27,149 nucleotides of DNA from contig JACPRG010000120.1 of assembly GCA_016190025.1 (NCBI GenBank), positions 1 through 27,149 of the forward strand, in the 5' to 3' direction. This document shows positions 19,512-25,025 of this stretch, in pieces. The stretch comes from Candidatus Tectimicrobiota bacterium. GTDB taxonomy: Bacteria > UBA8248 > JACPRG01. The notes beneath the pieces were generated by a model, which saw only the letters and a program-made list of their open reading frames with translations, was not told the DNA's origin and ran no database searches. A program made the position numbers and the translations under genes. The first letter of the stretch is position 1; each line of letters opens with the position of its first letter.

Positions 19512-20165
19512 TTGGCTACCCTCCATGTCCACTTAGATGAATCGGGGAATCTCGGATTCTCCCCACGAGACACCAGATATTACGTCTTTGCTGTCGCTTG
19601 GACTTACGATCCCGCGCCCCTTGCCACCGAACTCACTGAAAGCCGCTTTTCCCTCTTAAAGAACGGCCACAACATCGAGGCATTCCACGCTGCCGAGGAG
19701 AGAAAGGAAAATCGCAACACGGTCGTTTCCATTTTGAGTCGCCATGAGAATTGGCAATTTGCTGGAATCGTCATCGAGAAAGCCAAGGTAGACCCGCGCC
19801 ACTACGAACCACACAAGTTCTACCCGAGGTTTGCGACGATCCCGCTGACGGTGGCCTTTAGCCGCGCGCTCCGGTCGACCACAGATCATGTACTCGTCTT
19901 CACCGACGCTCTTCCGATGAAAAAGCACAGGAAATCGGTTGAGAAAGCGATCAAAATAACATGTCGAAAAATGCTGCCGAGAATTCTTCGCTTCGAGTCT
20001 TTCCATCATCACCGGGCAAGCAATGCCTGGATCCAGGTGGCAGATTACTGCTCATGGGCCGTATACCGAAAATGGGAGCATGGCGACGACCGGACGTATA
20101 ATCAACTCCGCTCCTATCTCGTCACCGAAGAGATCGAGTTTTTCAAAAAGGAACCGGTTAAATAA
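19512..20165 (+). CDS. DUF3800 domain protein
   Basis: The 217-residue product starts with the DUF3800 signature strand [13 protein letters not shown] (Asp9, Glu10). It also has VFTDALP (Asp132) and [15 protein letters not shown] (Asp178). The spaced acidic residues resemble an RNase H-like metal site, and nuclease activity is a reasonable inference but unproven. The family is often in mobile or defence-type contexts. The start appears to be TTG 19512; no ATG is in frame near the conserved strand. AAGG abuts it, and a stronger GGGGAGG lies 19-25 nt upstream inside the RNA stem. Codon usage is distinctly AT-richer than neighbours, consistent with horizontal transfer into the gap between the DUF167 gene and mtnA. 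Confidence 0.85.
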   Translation: MATLHVHLDESGNLGFSPRDTRYYVFAVAWTYDPAPLATELTESRFSLLKNGHNIEAFHAAEERKENRNTVVSILSRHENWQFAGIVIEKAKVDPRHYEPHKFYPRFATIPLTVAFSRALRSTTDHVLVFTDALPMKKHRKSVEKAIKITCRKMLPRILRFESFHHHRASNAWIQVADYCSWAVYRKWEHGDDRTYNQLRSYLVTEEIEFFKKEPVK

Positions 20166-20182
20166 CTGCTAGAGCGAAAGAG

Positions 20183-21235
20183 ATGATTCGCACCATCGAG
20201 TACCGGGACGGCAAGCTGGTCCTGATCGACCAGCGCAAGCTCCCCCTGGAGGAGACCTACGTCCGGTGCGCGGATCACCGGGAGGTGGCCGAGGCCATCC
20301 GGGGGATGGTCGTGCGAGGCGCGCCCGCCATCGGCGTGACGGCCGCTTACGGAATGGCGCTGGCCGCGCGGGAGGCCCAGGACCGGGACGGGGCGGAATT
20401 CCTCGGGCGCCTGGAGGCGGCCGCGAAGACCCTGGGGGCGACGCGGCCCACGGCGGTCAACCTCTTCTGGGCCATTGGGCGCTCCCTGGAGAGCGCGCGC
20501 GCCGCCCTCGCCCGGGGCCGGTCGCCCGAAGAGGCCGCCCGGGAAATGCTCGGCCTGGCCCACGAGATGCTCAAGGAAGACATCGCCGTCAACCGGCGCA
20601 TCGGGGACCTCGGAGCCGGTCTCCTGCCCGCCAACGCCCGGGTCCTCACCCACTGCAATGCGGGCGCGCTGGCCACGGCCGGGTACGGCACGGCGGCGGG
20701 CGTCATCCGCTCGGCCCACCGGCAAGGCAAGATCGCCGAAGTCCTCGTGGACGAGACCCGGCCCTTCCTGCAGGGGGCGCGCCTGACCGCCTGGGAGCTC
20801 CACCGGGAGGGCATCCCCGTCACGCTGATCCCCGACGGCGCGGCCGGCTTTTGCATGAAGAACCGGAAGGTGGACTGCGTGGTGGTGGGGGCCGACCGGA
20901 TCGCCCGCAACGGCGACGCGGCCAACAAGATCGGCACCTACCCCCTCGCCGTCCTGGCGCGGGAGAACGGCGTCCCCTTCTACGTCGCCGCGCCGACCTC
21001 CACCATCGACTTCGCCCTGGAATCGGGCGACGCCATCCCCATCGAGGAGCGAAGCCCCGAGGAGGTCACCCACTTCGGCGGTCGGCGGATCGCGCCGGAA
21101 GGCGTCCGGGCGTTCAACCCCGCCTTCGACGTCACGCCCGCCCGGCTCGTGGACGCCCTCGTCACCGAGCGGGGGATCGTCCGGCCCAGCCGGGGGGAGA
21201 CGCCCGAGGTCTGGGCGCCGGGAAAAACGTCCTGA
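20183..21235 (+). CDS. mtnA: S-methyl-5-thioribose-1-phosphate isomerase
   Basis: The 350-residue product converts methylthioribose-1-phosphate to methylthioribulose-1-phosphate in methionine salvage. [19 protein letters not shown] (42-60), [17 protein letters not shown] with catalytic Cys158, [17 protein letters not shown] and [21 protein letters not shown] with catalytic Asp238 are all intact. These separate it from regulatory eIF2B-like paralogues. It starts 17 bp after the DUF3800 gene at ATG 20183, with only a weak GAAAGAG upstream. It may have been part of the yggS-divIVA unit before the DUF3800 insertion, and could now rely on the DUF3800 transcript. No other methionine-salvage gene is in the window. 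Confidence 0.96.
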   Translation: MIRTIEYRDGKLVLIDQRKLPLEETYVRCADHREVAEAIRGMVVRGAPAIGVTAAYGMALAAREAQDRDGAEFLGRLEAAAKTLGATRPTAVNLFWAIGRSLESARAALARGRSPEEAAREMLGLAHEMLKEDIAVNRRIGDLGAGLLPANARVLTHCNAGALATAGYGTAAGVIRSAHRQGKIAEVLVDETRPFLQGARLTAWELHREGIPVTLIPDGAAGFCMKNRKVDCVVVGADRIARNGDAANKIGTYPLAVLARENGVPFYVAAPTSTIDFALESGDAIPIEERSPEEVTHFGGRRIAPEGVRAFNPAFDVTPARLVDALVTERGIVRPSRGETPEVWAPGKTS

Positions 21236-21240
21236 AGACA

Positions 21241-21318
21241 GTGGGGGCCTTTTTGAAAGCCGGCCCCCACACCCCCGGAAAACTTTCACTCGCGCAAAAG
21301 GCAGGACGCCTTTTGCGC
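21241..21318 (+). repeat. Two strong hairpins after mtnA
   Basis: A 9-bp stem GTGGGGGCC/GGCCCCCAC (21241-21249 with 21262-21270) starts 5 bp past the mtnA stop. A perfect 11-bp stem GCGCAAAAGGC/GCCTTTTGCGC (21292-21302 with 21308-21318) follows. Neither is followed by a T-tract on either strand. They probably stabilise or end the mtnA mRNA, but I cannot call an intrinsic terminator. Confidence 0.6.
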
Positions 21319-21348
21319 ATCCTGCACGGAAAGACTTTGCACCGGGGC

Positions 21349-21415
21349 GCCACTGGCGGGCCGGGCGCAGCACGAGGTCGCAGACCTCAAGCTGCGCCCC
21401 TACAAAACCCGCCAG
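21349..21415. repeat. Nested three-level palindrome (REP-like)
   Basis: Three inverted repeats are nested: CTGGCGGG/CCCGCCAG (21353-21360 with 21408-21415), GGGCGCAGC/GCTGCGCCC (21363-21371 with 21391-21399), and GAGGTC/GACCTC (21374-21379 with 21383-21388). The outer part shares GCCACTGGCGG with the inverted repeat at 6271-6434. The core is one copy of the GAGGTC palindrome found again around ftsY. Confidence 0.85.
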
Positions 21416-21427
21416 AGGCCCGCGGAA

Positions 21428-21444
21428 AGGTCATAGACCTCAAG
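21428..21444. repeat. Copy of the GAGGTC palindrome family
   Basis: AGGTC-ATA-GACCT followed by CAAG, 37 bp after the previous copy and 8 bp before the end of the cysteine-hydrolase gene. The orientation is the same as the copy at 21374-21391. Confidence 0.75.
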
Positions 21445-21451
21445 GCGGGCT

Positions 21452-22126
21452 TCAGGCCCTCGACGCCGCCCTGGACGCGGAGGCGCGCTCGTCGGCGAGG
21501 GCCGCCCAGGTCGCTTCGACTTCCCGGAAGGTGGAGACCACGCCGAGATACTCATCGACGATCCGCTTCGTCCCCGCGTGGAGGGCCGGGTCGTAGGTGC
21601 CGCAGCAGTCCTCCACCAAGACGATGTAATACCCCAGGAAGAAGCCGTGGCGCGAGGCGGACTCCACGCAGCACTCCGTCGTCACGCCCGTCATGAGGAG
21701 GGTGTGGACGCCGTTGGACTTGAGGACGACGTCCAGGTCCGTCCCCTCGAAGGCGTCGTAGCGGTGCTTGGTGACGATGACCTCGCCCTCCCTGGGCCGG
21801 ACCCCGTAGAACTCCTGCCCCCACGTCCCCGAAAGGCACGGGGCGGCGCCGTAGCCCTTGCGCAGCGTCCTCTCCTTCTGGTTCGCCCCCAGGAACACGT
21901 CGTCATAGGCGTTCCTCACCCAGACGACCCGCGCGCCGTTCGCCCTGGCGGCGTCGATGAACCGCGCGAGCCGGGGAACCATGGCCTGCATGTCCTTGAG
22001 GTTTTTCCCGATCTTTCCGAACCAGCCCGCGTCGGCGCAGAAATCGTTCTGGACATCGACCACGACGACGGCCGAATGGGCGGGGTCCACCTTGGCTTCA
22101 AAGGACGTGAACAGGGGAGATTGCAT
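21452..22126 (-). CDS. Isochorismatase-like cysteine hydrolase
   Basis: The 224-residue product has the isochorismatase-superfamily fold and a complete catalytic triad. Asp24 is in VVVVDVQNDFC, Lys120 in EVIVTKHRYDAFEGTDLD, and Cys153 in MTGVTTECCVESASRHGFFLGY. Relatives include nicotinamidase, peroxyureidoacrylate amidohydrolase (RutB), biuret hydrolase and others; the KHRYDAF segment and overall length resemble the RutB/biuret-hydrolase branch. The substrate cannot be set from sequence alone. ATG 22126 is preceded by AGGAGAAGAAA. The gene stands alone on the minus strand between repeat elements, 163 bp from the small-ORF cluster, with no pyrimidine-catabolism neighbours in view. Confidence 0.88.
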   Translation of the reverse strand: MQSPLFTSFEAKVDPAHSAVVVVDVQNDFCADAGWFGKIGKNLKDMQAMVPRLARFIDAARANGARVVWVRNAYDDVFLGANQKERTLRKGYGAAPCLSGTWGQEFYGVRPREGEVIVTKHRYDAFEGTDLDVVLKSNGVHTLLMTGVTTECCVESASRHGFFLGYYIVLVEDCCGTYDPALHAGTKRIVDEYLGVVSTFREVEATWAALADERASASRAASRA

Positions 22127-22289
22127 TTTCTTCTCCTCGCATTCTTGCGCCGATGTTCAGCAAAAGGATTTTTTAACATGTTCGCACAGTTCCGCGCCGG
22201 GTGACAAGGCGGAGCGGCCCTGGAACGTGTCCTCATTTAGCGTTTTGAGAGAAGTTCGCTTTTCCGTCGGTAGGGCGGCGGACGCCGGA

Positions 22290-22560
22290 TTATGAGTCCA
22301 TCCTTGCCCCGAAAAGCCGGGAGCCCAGAGCTTCGAGAAGCTCGTTTCCCCGCTCGTAGCCGGGGATGATGCGGATGTCGTTCTCGATCCCGATCTCGTG
22401 GATGGAGGCGATCTCCTTCCGCTCAGGCCCTCGTTGCAGGTGGATGGCGTTCTCGACGTCGATGCTGAGCCCGAATTCCCTCGCGATCCCTTCCAGGGTC
22501 GCCCATTTCTCGCCCGTCCACCCGATGGTGGGTTTCAGGCGAAAAATCAGCTTGGCTCAT
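22290..22560 (-). pseudogene. 86-codon ORF with an apparent start-proximal frameshift
   Basis: From CTG 22550 an open frame of 86 codons runs to TAA 22292-22290. It reads LIFRLKPTIGWTGEKWATLE, then GIAREFGLSIDVENAIHLQR, and closes IIPGYERGNELLEALGSRLF. The protein-like composition argues that it is real, but this frame has no ATG, GTG or TTG start. The ATG at 22560 overlaps the upstream stop as TGATG, as expected for a coupled gene, but it reads a different, short, Arg/His-rich frame. Removing one C from the CC at 22555-22554 would join ATG-AGC-AAG-CTG to the long frame. I infer a one-base frameshift or a sequencing error. No family is recognised. Confidence 0.55.
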
Positions 22561-22685
22561 CAGTAGCCTGCGAAGGCGTAGTCGCCCCGCGCGATCCGCC
22601 TTCTTTTCTTGCGGGCCTTCTCGAAGAAGTCCGCCTCCCGGCTGATCTCCTCCATGGCCCGCTTGGCCTCCTCAAAGAGGTTCAT
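22560..22685 (-). CDS. 41-residue basic helical peptide
   Basis: ATG 22685, with GGAGG 4 nt upstream, opens 41 codons (MNLFEEAKRAMEEISREADF, then FEKARKKRRRIARGDYAFAG and a final Tyr). An amphipathic N-terminal helix is followed by the strongly basic KARKKRRRIAR, which could bind nucleic acid or acidic protein surfaces. The stop overlaps the start of the next ORF as TGATG. It begins 15 bp after the Met-rich peptide gene. The frame stays open to 22751, but that longer start overlaps the upstream gene and lacks a ribosome-binding site. No family is recognised. Confidence 0.55.
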   Translation of the reverse strand: MNLFEEAKRAMEEISREADFFEKARKKRRRIARGDYAFAGY

Positions 22686-22699
22686 GACGCCTCCGCCCG

Positions 22700-22897
22700 C
22701 TACTTGGTCACGGGAGTTGTGGAAGCCCTCTCCGCCCCATCTATATGGCACTGCCCGCCATCATGGCCCATCATTCCCATCATGCTGGCCATCCGCATGC
22801 CCAAGCCCATACTCTGAGCGGCGGCGTATCCTTCCACTGCCAAAGCGAGCGCGAGCCCAATCCCGGCAAACCAAAACCTGCGAGTTCTTTGACGCAT
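22700..22897 (-). CDS. Exported Met-rich small peptide, possible metal binder
   Basis: The 65-residue product has a typical Sec signal (MRQRTRRFWFAGIGLALALA, cleavage near AAAQS). The short mature part is packed with Met and His: MGLGMRMASMMGMMGHDGG, then CH at 50-51. Methionine clusters of this kind bind Cu(I) or Ag(I) in periplasmic proteins such as CusF-type and PcoE-like chaperones. A metal role is inferred from composition and from the MerR regulator upstream. ATG 22897 lies behind GGAGAAAGAAG. A longer frame to 22978 would put the signal internally. It is 90 bp after the CxxCxC gene and probably in the same transcript. Confidence 0.65.
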   Translation of the reverse strand: MRQRTRRFWFAGIGLALALAVEGYAAAQSMGLGMRMASMMGMMGHDGGQCHIDGAERASTTPVTK

Positions 22898-22987
22898 CTT
22901 CTTTCTCCGATTCACGGAAGCGGCCAAAGATTCAGTTCTGGCGCTTCCAGGTTTTCCCCAAACCGAAAGAATTCGCACCTGGCTTGG

Positions 22988-23143
22988 TCACAGGGCCTTC
23001 TTGGCGATCCGCTCCTGGGCACCCTTTCTCTTTGCAGAAGCCTCTCTCTTTGGTCTATCCGCCCTCTCCTTGATCTCCGGAGGGAGGATGACCTTCACGC
23101 TCTGAAACTCATTCTTCTCCACACATCCACAGAAGAAACACAT
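22988..23143 (-). CDS. 51-residue peptide with N-terminal CxxCxC motif
   Basis: This gene is too short for routine detection. ATG 23143 is preceded by a near-perfect AAAGGAGGT 5 nt away and opens 51 codons to TGA 22990-22988. The product starts MCFFCGCVEKNEF (Cys2, Cys5, Cys7), continues with a strand-like QSVKVILPPEIKERADR and ends in a highly basic helix (KREASAKRKGAQERIAKKAL). The N-terminal three-cysteine cluster is a plausible soft-metal site. It lies 22 bp after the merR-like gene, so co-transcription is very likely. No family is recognised. The strong ribosome-binding site and the position are the main evidence that it is real. Confidence 0.7.
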   Translation of the reverse strand: MCFFCGCVEKNEFQSVKVILPPEIKERADRPKREASAKRKGAQERIAKKAL

Positions 23144-23165
23144 GGTCCACCTCCTTTATCTCGAA

Positions 23166-23624
23166 TCAACCCCCTTTGCTGTTCCCCAGAACCTCAATCG
23201 GAATCAGCGTCGGGAGTTCTCCCAGGCACTCGCAGTATCCCTGGCCGTGATCTGAAAGGGGGCGCTTGTCCAATTCGGAAAGTTCCCCTTCCAACTGGTC
23301 GCGCAGTCCACGGAGAAATTCAAGCTGAGAATCGATCTCATCCATCTGGTCCCGCAAAGCCTCCTTCAAGGCTCCCCGGCTCGTCGCGCAAGTTCCTTGC
23401 GGCCAAAGACGCAAGAGGTCTGAAATCTTCCCCAGCGACATGCCCAACTCCTTGGCCCGCCGAATAAAAAGGAGGCGCTTCACGTCCGCCTCCTCATATT
23501 GGCGGTATCCGCCCTCCGTCCGCAGGCGAGGGGCCAAAAGGCCTCTGCCCTCGTAATAGCGGATCGTCTTCGGGCTCAGCCCCGTCGCTTTTGCCACTTG
23601 GCCGATGGTCATTTTCTCCGGCAT
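23166..23624 (-). CDS. MerR-family metal-responsive regulator
   Basis: The 152-residue product has the MerR winged helix at about 5-73 (MTIGQVAKATGLSPKTIRYY, GLLAPRLRTEGGYRQYEEADVKRLLFIRRAKELGMSL). A dimerisation coiled-coil follows (about 85-120). Cys79 lies at the N-end of the dimer helix, where divalent-metal sensors such as ZntR, PbrR and MerR have cysteine and the monovalent sensor CueR has serine. Cys131 and Cys133 (YCECLG) follow the helix and can complete a metal site. The metal is not identifiable; a soft +2 ion is the best guess. I chose ATG 23624, 6 nt after GGGAG, over ATG 23630, which abuts it. It heads a row of four tiny ORFs, with its own MerR-type promoter. Confidence 0.9.
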   Translation of the reverse strand: MPEKMTIGQVAKATGLSPKTIRYYEGRGLLAPRLRTEGGYRQYEEADVKRLLFIRRAKELGMSLGKISDLLRLWPQGTCATSRGALKEALRDQMDEIDSQLEFLRGLRDQLEGELSELDKRPLSDHGQGYCECLGELPTLIPIEVLGNSKGG

Positions 23625-23643
23625 GTCCATCTCCCTTACTTCA

Positions 23644-23674
23644 ATCTAAACCCTTCCCCTTAGGGGAGAGTCAA
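23644..23674 (-). promoter_or_regulatory. MerR-type promoter and operator with 19-bp spacer
   Basis: TTGACT (23674-23669) and TTAGAT (23649-23644) are 19 bp apart instead of 17. The spacer carries the dyad TCCCC-TAA-GGGGA. An overlong spacer with a central dyad is the diagnostic layout of promoters that metal-bound MerR proteins untwist. It lies about 20 bp before the merR-like gene, predicting autoregulation and control of the small ORFs after it. Confidence 0.85.
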
Positions 23675-23693
23675 GGCCTTTTTGGAGGATTTA

Positions 23694-23890
23694 GTAGTGG
23701 GTCCATTTGACTTTTCGGTGTAGCCGCGATTTGAGCGAAGGGCTGAAAATCCTGAGCGGAAATCGCGGCCCAAGCCCCGATCTCCGCTCGGCCCAAGGGC
23801 CTCTCTCAGATCGGGGCTACACCCTTTCCGGGAGAATCCGCTTTAAGCAAAAGGACCCTTTGTCTACGAAACAGCAAACCGACCCACTAC
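23694..23890. repeat. 197-bp nested-palindrome element
   Basis: Outer arms GTAGTGGGTC (23694-23703) and GACCCACTAC (23881-23890) are perfect 10-bp inverted repeats. Inside, GGTGTAGCC/GGCTACACC (23717-23725 with 23815-23823) encloses two side-by-side perfect hairpins. These are GCCGCGATTT/AAATCGCGGC (10 bp, 23723-23732 with 23760-23769) and AGCCCCGATCT/AGATCGGGGCT (11 bp, 23773-23783 with 23808-23818). The first hairpin and the enclosing stem share a few bases, so they may be alternatives. The element fills the merR-ftsY gap and contains no gene. It could be a MITE-like or REP-derived element, or an RNA structure. No target duplication is evident. Confidence 0.85.
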
Positions 23891-23909
23891 CCGCTTCCTC
23901 TCTTTCGTC

Positions 23910-24854
23910 CTATTCCCCCAGAATCGCCCGCACAAAAATGTCAGGATCAAAAGGCTGGAGGTCCTCGATGCCTTCCCCCAGGCCCACGTAGCGGATGGGA
24001 ATCCCCAGCTCGTCGGCGATGCTGAGGACGATCCCCCCCTTGGCCGTGCCGTCCAGCTTGGTGAGGATGACGCCGGTCACCCCCACCCCTTCCAGGAACA
24101 TCCGGGCCTGTTGCAGGGCGTTCTGGCCCGTGGTGGCGTCCAGGACCAGGAGCACCTCGTGGGGCGCGCCCTCGATGACGCGGCCCGCCGCGCGGCGGAT
24201 CTTCTTCAGCTCGTCCATCAGGTTCCGGCGGGTGTGAAGGCGGCCGGCCGTATCGGCGATGAGGACGTCGCACCCCCGGGCCAGCGCCGCCTGCGCGGCG
24301 TCGAACACCACGGCGGAGGGGTCCGCGCCCGCCGCGCCCTTGACGATGTCGGCCCCGGCCCGCTCCCGCCAGACGTCGAGCTGCTCCACCGCGGCCGCCC
24401 GGAAGGTGTCGGCCGCCGCCAGGAGCACGCGCTCTCCCTCCGCCCGGAACCGGTGGGCGAGCTTGCCGATGCTCGTGGTCTTCCCCGTGCCGTTGACGCC
24501 GACGACCAGGACGACCCGCGGCTTCGGGGCGGGGGTCTCCGCGGCGGGCGGACCCCCCTGCCTCTCCAGGAGGAGCGCCCGCAGGGTCCCCTCCAGGTAG
24601 GCCCGCACCTCCCCCGCTCCGTGAAGCTCCCCGGCCCGCTGGGCCTCCTCCATCCGCCGGATCAGCCGGGTCGTCAGGGACACGCCCAGGTCCGCGCCGA
24701 TGAGGACTTCCTCCAGGCTCTCGAGGAGGTCGGCGTCGACGCGCCTCCCGCCCAGCGTCATCCGAATCAGCGGCCCCAGCAGCCCCTGGCGGGTCTTGGC
24801 CAGACCCCGGCGGAAAAGCTGGAGCAAGCCTCGTTTCGGCCGCTCTTCACTCAC
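23910..24854 (-). CDS. ftsY: Signal recognition particle receptor FtsY
   Basis: The 314-residue product contains the NG domain of the SRP GTPases. The N-domain helices (about 5-95) are followed by the P-loop GVNGTGKT (119-126), DTFRAAAVEQL (149-159), DTAGR (201-205) and TKLDGTAKGG (265-274), ending GEGIEDLQPFDPDIFVRAIL. FtsY docks SRP-ribosome complexes at the membrane. The acidic A domain of enterobacterial FtsY is missing; instead a short basic N-terminus (KRGLLQLFRRGLAKTRQGLL) probably forms the membrane-binding amphipathic helix. The FtsY rather than Ffh assignment rests on the lack of an M domain. ATG 24854 has no strong ribosome-binding site. It lies 166 bp after smc, a common pairing. 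Confidence 0.96.
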   Translation of the reverse strand: MSEERPKRGLLQLFRRGLAKTRQGLLGPLIRMTLGGRRVDADLLESLEEVLIGADLGVSLTTRLIRRMEEAQRAGELHGAGEVRAYLEGTLRALLLERQGGPPAAETPAPKPRVVLVVGVNGTGKTTSIGKLAHRFRAEGERVLLAAADTFRAAAVEQLDVWRERAGADIVKGAAGADPSAVVFDAAQAALARGCDVLIADTAGRLHTRRNLMDELKKIRRAAGRVIEGAPHEVLLVLDATTGQNALQQARMFLEGVGVTGVILTKLDGTAKGGIVLSIADELGIPIRYVGLGEGIEDLQPFDPDIFVRAILGE

Positions 24855-24891
24855 TGCGCAAACCCCCGCCCGCGAAAGGAACCGTATTCAT

Positions 24892-24912
24892 CTTGAGGTC
24901 TGTGACCTCTTG
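24892..24912. repeat. GAGGTC palindrome, inverted copy
   Basis: GAGGTC-TGT-GACCTC (24895-24909) with CTTGAGG on the left, so the CAAG flank is on the minus strand. It lies in the smc-ftsY gap, 41 bp upstream of the ftsY start. Confidence 0.8.
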
Positions 24913-24990
24913 ACGCGGGAATCCGTCGTTCCGGGAAAACGGAAGGAGGGAAAGTCGCGGTCCCGGGGAGGCCGCCCTCATGTCCGCACA

Positions 24991-25025
24991 GAGGTCGCGG
25001 ACCTCAAGAGACCACAGACCTCAAG
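24991..25025. repeat. Two tandem GAGGTC palindrome copies overlapping the smc stop
   Basis: GAGGTC-GCG-GACCTC-AAG (24991-25008) is followed immediately by a diverged copy GAGACC-ACA-GACCTC-AAG (25008-25025). The second copy runs through the smc stop codon (25023-25021), so the last codons of smc lie within the repeat. Confidence 0.8.

Noticed and set aside
21374..21444. CRISPR array
   Set aside because: Only two similar palindromes of unequal context, no regular spacers of 30-40 bp with constant repeats, and no cas genes.
22424..22560. Frame from ATG 22560 (MSQADFSPE...)
   Set aside because: It is Arg/His-rich and only about 45 codons long. The alternative frame after a one-base shift looks far more protein-like.
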